NCBI RefSeq assembly: GCF_905201705.1
Contig: NZ_CAJKOX010000040.1
Span: 1 to 39,702 of the forward strand
Direction of reading: 5' to 3'
Origin: an uncultured Marvinbryantia sp.
GTDB lineage: Bacteria; Bacillota; Clostridia; Lachnospirales; Lachnospiraceae
DNA length: 39,702 nt
In this document: in pieces, positions 1 to 8,036 of the stretch
How positions within the stretch are numbered: the stretch's first letter is position 1
Layout: each line of letters opens with the position of its first letter
Translations under genes and position numbers: made by a program
Notes under the pieces: model-generated
Database searches by the model: none
What the model was told of the DNA's origin: nothing
What the model saw: the letters and a program-made list of their open reading frames with translations, nothing else

Positions 1-134
1 TATACACTTTCTTGCATCATAATGTACCCGTTTTTTATTAAAAATTTATGAAATTTATTATATTCTTTTTGATCAACATAAGTAACGGATGGTAAATCAA
101 AAAATACTATCATTCTCATAAATCGGTAACTCAT
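1..134 (-). CDS. cas2: CRISPR-associated endonuclease Cas2, 5' part (gene runs off the left edge)
   Basis: Translating the minus strand from the ATG at 134 gives a 44-residue open segment that reaches the window edge. It contains RMIVFFDLP, then a YNKFHKFLIKNGYIMMQ stretch. These match the first beta strand, with its catalytic-site Asp, and the following helix of type II Cas2. Cas2 forms the spacer-integration complex with Cas1. The start codon overlaps the cas1 stop as ATGA (131-134), so the gene is translationally coupled to cas1 and completes the order cas9-cas1-cas2. The C-terminal half, any csn2 and the repeat array are outside the window, so subtype II-A versus II-C cannot be decided here. 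Confidence 0.88.
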   Translation of the reverse strand, partial: MSYRFMRMIVFFDLPSVTYVDQKEYNKFHKFLIKNGYIMMQESV

Positions 135-1000
135 AGTTCGATAAAACGAATTTCCTCCAATCTGTCTTGATTCAGTGCATCAAAAACACTTTTAACATAG
201 ATTTTAATCGCATTGATCAAAAGCTGTTCCGTGTTATTGATACGCACTGGCTGGTTTAAAATATCTGCCACTTTATGTTTTTCTTCTGTCTCAAACAGAC
301 TAAAGTTGTGAAAATACACAAACTCATCTACAATGATCCGGATTGGTTCCATAAGATCACAGCTCAAATTGAAATGGTTAAACTGATTGTCATGCCACAA
401 CCCCAACTGCGTCAGATAACCATTCGCACTCACCTCGCGATTCACCGCCGACAAGATGAGTGCATACCCATAATTCAACACCGCATTCGTAACACATTCC
501 TCATCATCACGGCTAAAGTTTTTCCCAAACAAAGCATTAAAATATACTTTAGCCGCATGTCCTTCCCGGTTTGTCACATCACCTGGCTGTAACTGCTCCA
601 CATAATCATATAACAGCTCACATTCATCATGCCCTGTTTTTCTCAATAATAACGCCTGATTTGATATTTTTTCTGATACAATGCGTGTCCAGATGCTCTC
701 CACGGTAGCTGCATCCCACTGCAGTTGCTTTTTGATCTTCAATGTATCATTATGACAGCCATAGTAAGGGACAAGTTCTGCCTGCGGATTTCTCTTTTCA
801 TCACAAAAAATAACCTTTACCTTTCTTCTCGCCAGCTCGGCAAGCAAACTGGTCGTCAATGATACTGCCGTAGATTCAATCAATATCGTAGATATTTCGC
901 TTAACACAATCTTCGTTATCTCCTCACTGCGCACAACCATATATCCCAGCTGAAGATCCAGTTTTGCCCGTTTGGAGATAACGATTATACGCCAGCTCAA
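131..1000 (-). CDS. cas1: CRISPR-associated integrase Cas1 (type II)
   Basis: Cas1 is the metal-dependent integrase that inserts new spacers into the CRISPR array as a complex with Cas2. The 289-residue length is usual for type II Cas1. Likely active-site residues are visible: E146 in REGHAAKVYFNALFG, H203 in LWHDNQFNHFNL and E218 in DLMEPIR. The N-terminal strand-rich domain begins SWRIIVIS. The start at 1000 overlaps the cas9 stop as ATGA (997-1000), and the stop overlaps the cas2 start in the same way, so the three genes form one translationally coupled operon. There is no sign of a frameshift or of lost catalytic residues, so adaptation may still work if cas2 is intact. Confidence 0.96.
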   Translation of the reverse strand: MSWRIIVISKRAKLDLQLGYMVVRSEEITKIVLSEISTILIESTAVSLTTSLLAELARRKVKVIFCDEKRNPQAELVPYYGCHNDTLKIKKQLQWDAATVESIWTRIVSEKISNQALLLRKTGHDECELLYDYVEQLQPGDVTNREGHAAKVYFNALFGKNFSRDDEECVTNAVLNYGYALILSAVNREVSANGYLTQLGLWHDNQFNHFNLSCDLMEPIRIIVDEFVYFHNFSLFETEEKHKVADILNQPVRINNTEQLLINAIKIYVKSVFDALNQDRLEEIRFIEL

Positions 1001-4000
1001 ATCTTTAACAGATCAATCTCCTGTTCGTAGATTCCCGTTGGAGATTGATTTATTATTGATATCTGATTACATTTGGAAATATCATTATTCATAACTAAAA
1101 TTCCTGCACTTCCCGGTCCGCCTATTAATTTTAAATTTGCCGAACCGCTTTGACACTGAAATATGTGCAGAATTTCAAAAACAATTAAGCACTTATCCTC
1201 CAGACTCAGTTTGATAAACTTTTCCCGACAATCAACCAATGTTTTTTCCTGAGCGGATAGCCGCACTTTGTATACCGTATTTCGTATTTTATCGAGAAAC
1301 GTATCATATAATTCTACCACTTCCTTCTCTGACAACGAGTCTTCCTTAACTACTCTGAGATTTTTATTTTCCTTTCGCCTGTTGCAGAACTTAACGACTT
1401 TTTTCAGCTTCTCTGTATCTTGCGTCGATAAAAGCAGCTGATTAGCCCCTTTAAAAATTAATCGTCCACCGGTTCTGCCCGATAGCCACATTTTAAAACC
1501 GTCTGCTTTAAATAATGTATCCGTTTTAATCTTTTTTAATAGAATCTCCGGCTCTATTAACCTCCGCTCATTTTTCAGATATGAGATTGCTTCCTCTTCG
1601 CTGCTTTCAATCCTTTTCTTTAGATAAAGAGGTATAAATTCCAGCGTACGGATTTCTGCTCCCTTCTTATCTTTCGATTTCACAAGCATAAAATATGCCC
1701 CGGCAGCTTTATTATAACCGCCATATTTCTGAATATCAGAAAGTCTTTCATCACTACCCTTAACAGCAACCTGTCCTTTTCCCTTTTTCATAATCTGCTG
1801 ATCAAATAAGCCGCCTTTTACCTCATACGCTTTCCGTGTCACCAGAATATTATTTTTTTCCATATACTTTCTGACAATCACAATACTTCCTTTTCCGCCT
1901 GCTTTCCAGGCCACTTCACCATTTCTGCAGACATCCTGTTCTGAGGTAAACATTTTCTTCAGATTATACGTCCGCCCAGGATTCTCTTTCACAAACCATG
2001 CTGCATTCTTTGTAAATTTCACAAAATATGTATTTCCCACCACAACATTCAAATAAGCATCCTTCGCATGATGTAAGTCGTTCATCTCACGAACCTTAAC
2101 AAACCCAAAATCCTGCCGGAACTGTGATACCGTTTTTGCCTTTACATACACGATCTCCGTATCCGGCAATGCCTGTTTCAAAATGTCTGCAACCGCTTTC
2201 GTACTTTGGCGGGTTTCAACAATTTGTCTTTCAATAAAGCCAGCAAGCTCATTTGCCTCAAATTCCGTTCCGCGGACAAGACGTTCATATTTTTCTTTGC
2301 TGATGAATTTTCTGTCCAACAGAGTTTTCCAAAAAGGAGTCATTATTTTGCGAGTTTCTTCTTTAATCGGATACGTATCTGATTTTTTTGCATTGCATTC
2401 TTTCTTTACCAGCACCCGGTTGTTCAGACTGTCATCCATTGTCTTCGACTGCGGATAAATATGATCGATGTCATATTTCGTATTATCCCACAGATCTTCC
2501 AGATCAATCACTTCTCCGGAATACATACAGCGTCCCATCTGCGTATAATAGAGATATAATTTATCGCTTCGCAGCTGATAGTCTTCAAGCTTTCCCAATT
2601 CTCCAATCCAGTCTTTTTCCTCATTTCTGCACGCTTTATATAATTCCTGCAGCTGTTTTTTTCTGGATTCCGTACGCTTGCTTTCCTGCTTCTCTCTTGC
2701 CATTTCTACAAAAACACGCTTCGGCGCTTGTCCCATAATCTTCTGAATTTCCTTCACGATCTGCAATGTCTGCCAGATCTGACGTTTTACTGCCGGCGAT
2801 ACATATAAATCCTCCACCATCTTATAGCTTAATTTGGTATTTTCCAGATTTCCATTATAAGTATTTATTTCTTCGCTGAACTGGTATTCTCTCCCCAAAA
2901 GCTGCATTAAGTTGTCGTTTGTTTCCCATAAAGCGGTAATGATATTCCACACTTCTCCGGTTTCCGGAGCCGGAACCGTAATTTCTTCAAGAAATTCTTT
3001 TGATAATCTCCCCCACCTTTTATATGACAACATACTTATATTTTTTATCTGCTTTTCAGTCAGATCGGGCAACATTTTCGTCAGCCGCTGTCTTAAAAGT
3101 TTTTTATCTTCTCCGAACAGTACAATATTCCGGATGATCATTTCTTTTTCTCTTGTACTTAACTCTTTTCCAGTGAGCTTTTCTTTAAAGTCATGATACG
3201 CCGTCAGCGCCGCTTTAAAATCACCGTCAATTCCTGTTATTTCAACATCTTTTTTAACAATTCCTTCGCGCGTCAAATAATCTTTTAATTTTCTCTGTGT
3301 AACTTTTCTATATCTGCAAAATAAATCGGTATATATTTTCTGCTTTAATTCAACGGAAATCTTTACCCCATTCAAACGCAGATTATTCAGCTCATTTAAT
3401 ACCATAAATTTACTGTACAGCAGAGAATCCTTCGGCAGTACATCCTTTCCTGTCAAATAAGCGCATTTATTTGTCATACGCCGGATGAATTTCTCCGCAC
3501 TTGCTTCCACATCAATTACTTCCGTAAAATTCCATGGATAAACCTTCTCACTGCTTTTTCTTTCCGCCCACGTAAATTTTGAATTGTCCTTATTCACAAT
3601 CTTATTTATTGGACCGACATAATATGGAATGCGAAATTCGAATAATTGCACTATTTTTTCTCCGCTTTCCTTCAGCAGCGGAATCCTGTCTTTCAAATTG
3701 TCAATGATTCTCTCCAATTCATACTTATGAATTTGATACGGAATAACCCCATTATCCCTGGTTATCTGTTTCGGCAAAAAATTTTCCTGTTCCATTTCCT
3801 GCAGGATATATTTTGCCTCCTCTGCGCCTCGCTCTTCCAATCTGGGTACAACCTTTTTCTTTAGGAAGTCATAAAACTCTGTTTTACCGCACTGTTCCTG
3901 CACTTCCTGTTTCTTTCCGTTTTTTCTGATCATTCCAATGTATGCACAATAATTATACAGCTTACTTTCTGTCCTTACGAAAAGCTGCGCATATTCCTCT

Positions 4001-5022
4001 TTTGTAAGATATCTGCGCACTGCGTGCTTCAATAAAGCCAGATCCGTCTTATGCTTTTCATAAATACGCACTTTTGCTTCTGAAATAGAGGTGCTGTCCC
4101 TTAAAACATCCACCAATAAAGACCAATCGTATACCGCTTTGGCGGACTCTATAATATAATAGCGTTCGCCCAGGTCCGCCTCAACAATTCCTGCATAATC
4201 ATCATACCCACTATCAGAAAACGAAATTTTCGAACGTTCACAGCCTTCCAGATCACTATCCGAAAAAATATCACTTAATTTTACCGTTCCTCCTGCCAAT
4301 AAGTTGCAAACTGCTTTTGCACAACTTGTTTTTGCATCAAGTACCTTTATTAATTGTGTTTTTCTAGCTGATCTTGTCAGTTTCCTATTCTTTAAAATTT
4401 CTTCCACCAAATGAAACTTTTCCTCTTCAATAGTTAAGCCAAAGTCCAATTCTTCGTTCTTTATGTTTTCTAAGAGCTGTTTGAATGTTGCATCAAATTC
4501 TTTTACCTGATTAATATCTCCTGGAAGCAGGAAGTGGCCTCTATGTTTCAATATATGATGAAACGCCAGATAAACCAGACGGATATCCGGTGTATCTTTT
4601 GTTTCCATCAGCATTTTTCGAAGATGGTAGATTGTCGGAAACTCTTTGTGATATGTTTTGTCATCATAATCCTTATCTGCGAACAACGTATACGGTAATT
4701 CCGGGCATCTTCCTTCCAAATCCCGCTTGTCCTCCGGATAATACTTGCTCTCTTTCATTCGCAGAAAGAACCCCGCATCAACTTTTGAAATTTCCTCTGA
4801 AAAGATTTCCTGCAAAATTTCTATGCGCCAATTTCTTCTGTCCAGTCGTCTTCTTGAAGTCCGGAACGCACGTCTCTCTTCCGCCGTTGATGCGCTTTCA
4901 AACAGACGTACTCCCCATAATGATTTTCCATGTTTTCTAAGAACCTGATATTTCTCATCCGTTACCGCCCAGCCAGTTGAACCGGTTCCCATATCCAAAC
5001 CTAAAAAATATTCCTGTCCCAT
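997..5022 (-). CDS. cas9: CRISPR-associated endonuclease Cas9
   Basis: This is the RNA-guided DNA endonuclease of the type II system. Starting at the ATG at 5022 gives 1341 residues. I prefer it to the upstream GTG at 5040 because the Shine-Dalgarno AAGGAGAAGG falls just before the ATG, and because the N-terminus then reads MGQEYFLGLDMGTG with the RuvC-I aspartate at D10. Other catalytic parts are intact: an arginine-rich bridge helix around residues 55-75 (RRRLDRRNWR), RuvC-II E773 in VFVEMARE, HNH H854 in YDIDHIYPQS, and RuvC-III with HH at 984-985 and D988 in HHAKDAY. Size and spacing resemble the large II-A enzymes such as the Streptococcus pyogenes one. It is expected to act with the tracrRNA encoded divergently just upstream. 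Confidence 0.98.
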   Translation of the reverse strand: MGQEYFLGLDMGTGSTGWAVTDEKYQVLRKHGKSLWGVRLFESASTAEERRAFRTSRRRLDRRNWRIEILQEIFSEEISKVDAGFFLRMKESKYYPEDKRDLEGRCPELPYTLFADKDYDDKTYHKEFPTIYHLRKMLMETKDTPDIRLVYLAFHHILKHRGHFLLPGDINQVKEFDATFKQLLENIKNEELDFGLTIEEEKFHLVEEILKNRKLTRSARKTQLIKVLDAKTSCAKAVCNLLAGGTVKLSDIFSDSDLEGCERSKISFSDSGYDDYAGIVEADLGERYYIIESAKAVYDWSLLVDVLRDSTSISEAKVRIYEKHKTDLALLKHAVRRYLTKEEYAQLFVRTESKLYNYCAYIGMIRKNGKKQEVQEQCGKTEFYDFLKKKVVPRLEERGAEEAKYILQEMEQENFLPKQITRDNGVIPYQIHKYELERIIDNLKDRIPLLKESGEKIVQLFEFRIPYYVGPINKIVNKDNSKFTWAERKSSEKVYPWNFTEVIDVEASAEKFIRRMTNKCAYLTGKDVLPKDSLLYSKFMVLNELNNLRLNGVKISVELKQKIYTDLFCRYRKVTQRKLKDYLTREGIVKKDVEITGIDGDFKAALTAYHDFKEKLTGKELSTREKEMIIRNIVLFGEDKKLLRQRLTKMLPDLTEKQIKNISMLSYKRWGRLSKEFLEEITVPAPETGEVWNIITALWETNDNLMQLLGREYQFSEEINTYNGNLENTKLSYKMVEDLYVSPAVKRQIWQTLQIVKEIQKIMGQAPKRVFVEMAREKQESKRTESRKKQLQELYKACRNEEKDWIGELGKLEDYQLRSDKLYLYYTQMGRCMYSGEVIDLEDLWDNTKYDIDHIYPQSKTMDDSLNNRVLVKKECNAKKSDTYPIKEETRKIMTPFWKTLLDRKFISKEKYERLVRGTEFEANELAGFIERQIVETRQSTKAVADILKQALPDTEIVYVKAKTVSQFRQDFGFVKVREMNDLHHAKDAYLNVVVGNTYFVKFTKNAAWFVKENPGRTYNLKKMFTSEQDVCRNGEVAWKAGGKGSIVIVRKYMEKNNILVTRKAYEVKGGLFDQQIMKKGKGQVAVKGSDERLSDIQKYGGYNKAAGAYFMLVKSKDKKGAEIRTLEFIPLYLKKRIESSEEEAISYLKNERRLIEPEILLKKIKTDTLFKADGFKMWLSGRTGGRLIFKGANQLLLSTQDTEKLKKVVKFCNRRKENKNLRVVKEDSLSEKEVVELYDTFLDKIRNTVYKVRLSAQEKTLVDCREKFIKLSLEDKCLIVFEILHIFQCQSGSANLKLIGGPGSAGILVMNNDISKCNQISIINQSPTGIYEQEIDLLKI

Positions 5023-5023
5023 A

Positions 5024-5067
5024 ATCCTTCTCCTTATCACAAAATATCCTTCTCCTTATCACAAAAT
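5024..5067 (-). repeat. 22-bp perfect tandem duplication containing the cas9 ribosome-binding site
   Basis: Two identical 22-bp units (5024-5045 and 5046-5067) lie head to tail just upstream of the cas9 ATG. On the minus strand each carries GTGATAAGGAGAAGGAT, so the cas9 leader has two copies of the Shine-Dalgarno sequence. Only the proximal copy is correctly placed for the ATG at 5022. The duplicated copy lies between the promoter region and the start. Confidence 0.9.
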
Positions 5068-5072
5068 ATTTA

Positions 5073-5101
5073 TTGACATTTTTCTTTTTTGTTATTATAC
5101 T
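5073..5101 (+). promoter_or_regulatory. tracrRNA promoter
   Basis: TTGACA (5073-5078) and TATACT (5096-5101) are separated by exactly 17 bp, a near-consensus sigma-A promoter facing right. Transcription would start near 5108, right at the beginning of the anti-repeat. Confidence 0.82.
5094..5099 (-). promoter_or_regulatory. Possible -10 element of the cas9-cas1-cas2 operon
   Basis: The minus strand reads TATAAT at 5099-5094, about 70 bp upstream of the cas9 ATG. No good -35 hexamer is seen 17 bp further upstream, so the call is weak. It overlaps the -10 hexamer of the divergent tracrRNA promoter. Confidence 0.35.
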
Positions 5102-5107
5102 AAGAAT

Positions 5108-5220
5108 AAGTTTAGTACCATACTAAATTTACATCATAAGTTCAAATAAAAATTTATTCAAATCGCCACATAACGTGGTCCGCAGTGTGCGGATAAAGCC
5201 TGTTTATTACAGGCTTTTTT
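5108..5220 (+). ncRNA. tracrRNA of the type II CRISPR system
   Basis: This roughly 110-nt RNA is predicted from structure and position. The anti-repeat is at about 5110-5146 and contains an AAGT at 5138-5141 that matches the AAGU bulge of the S. pyogenes repeat:tracrRNA duplex. Downstream are an AT-rich stretch (5145-5158), a short hairpin CCAC/GTGG (5166-5178), a CCGCA/TGCGG hairpin with a GTG loop (5180-5192), and a terminator hairpin ending in T6. If the AAGU bulge faces a GA bulge as in S. pyogenes, the matching CRISPR repeat would be 36 nt, beginning GTTTGA and ending GGTACTAAAC. The RNA lies between a consensus promoter and the converging WYL pseudogene. The identification is inference from structure, but several independent features agree. 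Confidence 0.85.
5195..5220 (+). terminator. Intrinsic terminator of the tracrRNA
   Basis: A 9-bp stem AAAGCCTGT (5195-5203) with ACAGGCTTT (5209-5217), loop TTATT, is followed by an unbroken T run to 5220. It also forms the last hairpin of the tracrRNA. Confidence 0.85.
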
Positions 5221-6144
5221 ATTTATTTTCAGAAATATTATACTGCCGCATCAAACGCTCCGTCTCATATTTCATCTGTTCTACTATCTCTGGCGGTCCG
5301 ATAATCTTCACATTTTCTCCCAGAGAAAAAATCCATCCCAGAAACTGTCTGCTGGCATATACTTTTACGCTGACGGTAAAGTGTTTCTCATCCAATGGAA
5401 TCATCCTCACATCTTTTCCAAACCGATCTATAATAACGCCCGCCAGGCTATTTTCCACTAAAAGCTTTACGTTCTGCTCTTTTCCACCAAACATTCCAAA
5501 ACTTTTCTTTGCGTAATCTGCCATATCCAGCTTTTTAAAGCTTTCTTTTCCATCCCGTTCCTCATCTGACATCTGTATATGCAGCATTTTATCCACACGA
5601 TAATGCTTAATCTGTTTTGCCCCGGAATCGTAGCCAACCAGATAATAGTTTTCATCATCCCACGATAGGCCCCATGGACTGATGTCATAATACCTTCCGT
5701 CATGTCGAAGCTCCATCTCTTTTTTCACGTTCCATTGATAGTACTGAAAACGAATTTTCCGATTCTCCGAAATCGCATTATGCACTACATCCACTGTATA
5801 ATAGATACTTTCATTCATCGTCTTTATCCGCCCTGCAACATATACCTGCCGCTGCAGCTTTCCCGCCTCATACCGGCTTGCCAGTGTTTCCAGTTTTCGT
5901 ATTAACACATTAGACTTTTTTTCTGTGATAAACTTCGAGGACTGAATCGCATCCACAAGCAATTTCAGTTCAGGAAGCTCAAATGGACATCAGTATAAAT
6001 ACTTTTCCGATCTGCCGTAATCCCATATTCACCTAATGCTGCAATGATTTCCGACATCGTAAGATAATGATTTTCGTCCGTTTTTTCCTGCATGATCTGA
6101 GCAAGACGATACAATTTAAATTTCTGATTTGTCCCTTTGGGCAT
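5219..6144 (-). pseudogene. WYL-domain (YafY-type) transcriptional regulator, broken by an internal deletion
   Basis: The reading frame from the ATG at 6144 (strong GGGGAGGG-like site upstream) encodes an N-terminal winged helix-turn-helix: KLYRLAQIMQEKTDENHY, then GEYGITADRKSIYTDV. It hits a stop at 5965-5967. In another frame, beginning at about 5983, the sequence resumes as FELPELKLLVDAIQ and continues to 5219 with a complete WYL domain (SPWGLSWDDENYYLVGY) and a C-terminal WCX-like region. About 30 codons usually found between the recognition helix and this segment are missing, so the gene suffered a frame-breaking deletion near 5980-5990. WYL proteins bind nucleic acid or nucleotide ligands and often sit beside CRISPR loci as regulators. 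The 247-residue C-terminal part could still be made from an internal start, but without a DNA-binding domain. Confidence 0.85.
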
Positions 6145-6246
6145 GGTATCCCTCCCCTACTCCTTAATAAAATCAGTATAACATAGCCAGAAATATATTG
6201 TACATGATATTTTATATATTCATTAAAAAAATCTGAAAAATCATTA

Positions 6247-6300
6247 CTGTTCACTTCTTTCACAGCAACCTTCGCAAATCCATTAAAAATTCGCTTCGCG
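6247..6300 (+). repeat. Dispersed intergenic repeat, copy 1
   Basis: About 54 bp running from CTGTTCAC through CGCAAATCCATTAAA to TTCGCTTCGCG. It is about 85-90% identical by eye to 7061-7114 in the same orientation and to 32033-32089 in reverse. The rest of the gap from 6145 to 6360 is AT-rich and shows no gene. Confidence 0.85.
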
Positions 6301-6360
6301 AATAGGGTTTTCAGATATAACCATCGTACACAACCAGGTGTACTATAAAAATACCACACA

Positions 6361-6388
6361 AAAAAATGAACCGGGCTTTTCACCCGGT
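6361..6388 (-). terminator. Terminator of the small membrane-protein operon
   Basis: On the minus strand ACCGGGT-GAAAA-GCCCGGT forms a 7-bp GC-rich stem followed by TCATTTTTT. It lies 13 bp after the stop of the 29-residue gene, which supports that gene being real. Confidence 0.8.
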
Positions 6389-6400
6389 CCACTCATTAAT

Positions 6401-6490
6401 TTACTGACTTTTTCTTTCAAACCACCAGATCCATGCCACAACAGCGATCACTACTGCAAACAGCAGACCTGCCACTATGTGCATTCCCAT
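6401..6490 (-). CDS. 29-residue single-pass membrane peptide
   Basis: A small gene with an ATG at 6490 preceded by GGGAGGG at good spacing. It encodes one hydrophobic segment, AGLLFAVVIAVVAWIWWF, followed by a basic tail ERKSQ. The charges suggest the tail is cytoplasmic. The gene lies 57 bp downstream of the 138-residue membrane-protein gene on the same strand and just ahead of a good terminator, so the two are probably cotranscribed. I do not recognise a family. The layout of a ribosome site, one membrane helix and an immediate terminator is typical of small membrane regulators or type I toxin-like peptides. Function is unknown. Confidence 0.7.
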   Translation of the reverse strand: MGMHIVAGLLFAVVIAVVAWIWWFERKSQ

Positions 6491-6547
6491 AGATATCCCT
6501 CCCGTCCTCAAATTAAATCTGAAGCACTTTTCAGAATATCCTGGTGG

Positions 6548-6964
6548 TTACAAATAAGATAAGTTGTATTGATACGAGATCGTAAAATCGGATCTCCGAT
6601 ATGACTGTTTATTCGACAGCCTGTAAAGAAGCCGCCGCACAAGACGATAGAGAAACAACACAAATATCCCGCATATGGATATGCAGGTTCGGGAAACCGC
6701 TCTTTGCTGCACCCGCTGTTCTCCCGTACCGGCACGCCCGATGATTTCTGCGTCCCGCGGCGCTGCTGACAAGACAGCGACCGGGGTTGCTGTTCCGATT
6801 CTGCAGATAGCTGCGCTTGTGGCCTGTCCTTCCACTTCGCGCGGCAGATAAATAGCCATCTTTATTTTTCCGGAAACAGAAGCCAGCTCCAGAACGATCA
6901 GCAGGAGAACAGTCCATATGTACTTTACGCCGGAATGTCTGGTTTTCGCAGTCCAACAGCGCAT
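6548..6964 (-). CDS. Hypothetical membrane protein, 138 residues
   Basis: The start is placed at the ATG at 6964 because AGGAGG lies 7 bp upstream and a good promoter lies just before it; the open frame itself extends further. Two hydrophobic segments are visible: YIWTVLLLIVLELASVSG at residues 15-32 and ISICGIFVLFLYRLV near residues 95-110. They flank a roughly 60-residue soluble stretch containing IYLPREVEGQATSAAICRIG. The C-terminus is basic and tyrosine-rich. I do not recognise a family. It appears to form a two-gene operon with the 29-residue peptide downstream. The operon lies between two direct copies of the dispersed repeat (6247 and 7061). A chance open frame cannot be excluded, but the ribosome site and promoter argue against that. 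Confidence 0.6.
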   Translation of the reverse strand: MRCWTAKTRHSGVKYIWTVLLLIVLELASVSGKIKMAIYLPREVEGQATSAAICRIGTATPVAVLSAAPRDAEIIGRAGTGEQRVQQRAVSRTCISICGIFVLFLYRLVRRLLYRLSNKQSYRRSDFTISYQYNLSYL

Positions 6965-7000
6965 TGCCGTTCCTCCTGTTCTGGTGTTTCTCTCACTGCC

Positions 7001-7029
7001 ATTATACACAGAAAGCCTCATCTGTACAA
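7001..7029 (-). promoter_or_regulatory. Promoter of the small membrane-protein operon
   Basis: On the minus strand TTGTAC (7029-7024) and TATAAT (7006-7001) are separated by 17 bp, about 37 bp upstream of the start at 6964. Confidence 0.7.
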
Positions 7030-7060
7030 GGATAATTTTCCAGCAGCATTCGCAAATTTA

Positions 7061-7245
7061 CTGTTCACTCCGTTCACAGCAACCTTTGCAAATCCATTTA
7101 AAATTCGCTTCGCGATTGGGATTTGCTCACGCTTGAATCACGTTCTCACGCCTCAAACCCACAGGACTAGCTTCGCGTCGCAGCAGATGTTTGAGGCTGG
7201 CGTAAACTGTAACAATTTACTCTGTCATTCAACCCATTCGCAAAT
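7061..7245 (+). repeat. Dispersed intergenic repeat, copy 2 (long form)
   Basis: 7061-7114 repeats the 54-bp core of copy 1. The long form continues with an inverted pair (ACGCCTCAAAC near 7149 and GTTTGAGGCTGGCGT near 7191) that can fold as a hairpin. Between them is AGGACTAGCTTCGCGTCGC, which recurs in reverse complement at 8610-8628. The segment fills the gap between 7030 and 7261; no gene is seen in it. Confidence 0.8.
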
Positions 7246-7261
7246 CGCATTTACAGACCGG

Positions 7262-8020
7262 TTATTCTTTTTGTGCGATCACACAGTACCAGTCCGCTTT
7301 ATCCGGTCCCACCTCCTCAAAGTACGCCGGATAACACATTACCTGCAGCTTTCTGTACCCCATGGACTCCAGCTTTTCCAGCAGGCGCGATCTTTTTATT
7401 GGAAAATAATGCTCTTCAAAATGTTCTTTCTGAAATATTTTCCCGTCCTTTTCAAACAAATAGAGCAGATGGAATGTCATAGACTCATCTGCGTTGTAAT
7501 CCCACACTTGAAGGAAATTAATCCGGGTATCTCCGTCAAACACCGGGTTATACAGATAAAAACGCTGCCGTTTTTCCAGAATCTTATCCCAGTTCCGCAT
7601 ATCAAAATAAAGATACCCACCGGATTTTACCAGGGCATCCATCTGTTCCAGCACCGCCTCTGCTTCTTCATTTGTCACATATGGTATAGAATTGCCCGTG
7701 CTCGCCACACAATCATATGTTTCACTGAAATTCTGCTTCAGTTCCCGGAAATCGCTTTCTCTTAAATCAATTTCCAGACTCTTCGCCTGCGCTTTTTCTT
7801 CACATTTTCTCAGCATTGCGCTGCTTAGATCCGAACCGGAAAGCTTAACGCCAAGCTCTGCCGCAGGAAGTGTCAGATTACCGGTCCCGATGCTGACATC
7901 CAGCATCGTATGAATATTTTTTCCCTCCAGAACCTTTTCCCAATGCCTTCTTACCTCGCGATGTCTCTCTTCATTTTCAAGTAAATCATAGATGTCTGTT
8001 CTTTCGTATAAATTTGACAC
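7262..8020 (-). CDS. Class I SAM-dependent methyltransferase
   Basis: A 252-residue cytoplasmic enzyme of the small Rossmann-fold methyltransferase superfamily. Motif I is LDVSIGTGN (residues 40-48), followed by the acidic end of strand 2 in SGSDLSSAML and a motif IV-like segment CVASTGNSIPYV. The N-terminus (YERTDIYDLL) resembles small-molecule methyltransferases that begin with a short helical lid. The C-terminal part (FEEHYFPIKRSRLLEKLESMGY) fits the usual substrate-cap region. The substrate cannot be read from sequence. The gene lies 16 bp downstream of a bPH-domain membrane-protein gene on the same strand, so the two are probably one transcript. Confidence 0.85.
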   Translation of the reverse strand: MSNLYERTDIYDLLENEERHREVRRHWEKVLEGKNIHTMLDVSIGTGNLTLPAAELGVKLSGSDLSSAMLRKCEEKAQAKSLEIDLRESDFRELKQNFSETYDCVASTGNSIPYVTNEEAEAVLEQMDALVKSGGYLYFDMRNWDKILEKRQRFYLYNPVFDGDTRINFLQVWDYNADESMTFHLLYLFEKDGKIFQKEHFEEHYFPIKRSRLLEKLESMGYRKLQVMCYPAYFEEVGPDKADWYCVIAQKE

Positions 8021-8036
8021 TTCAGATATTCTCCTC

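Noticed and set aside
1..130. CRISPR array at the left edge
   Set aside because: The sequence translates as the beginning of Cas2 on the minus strand, with no repeats visible.
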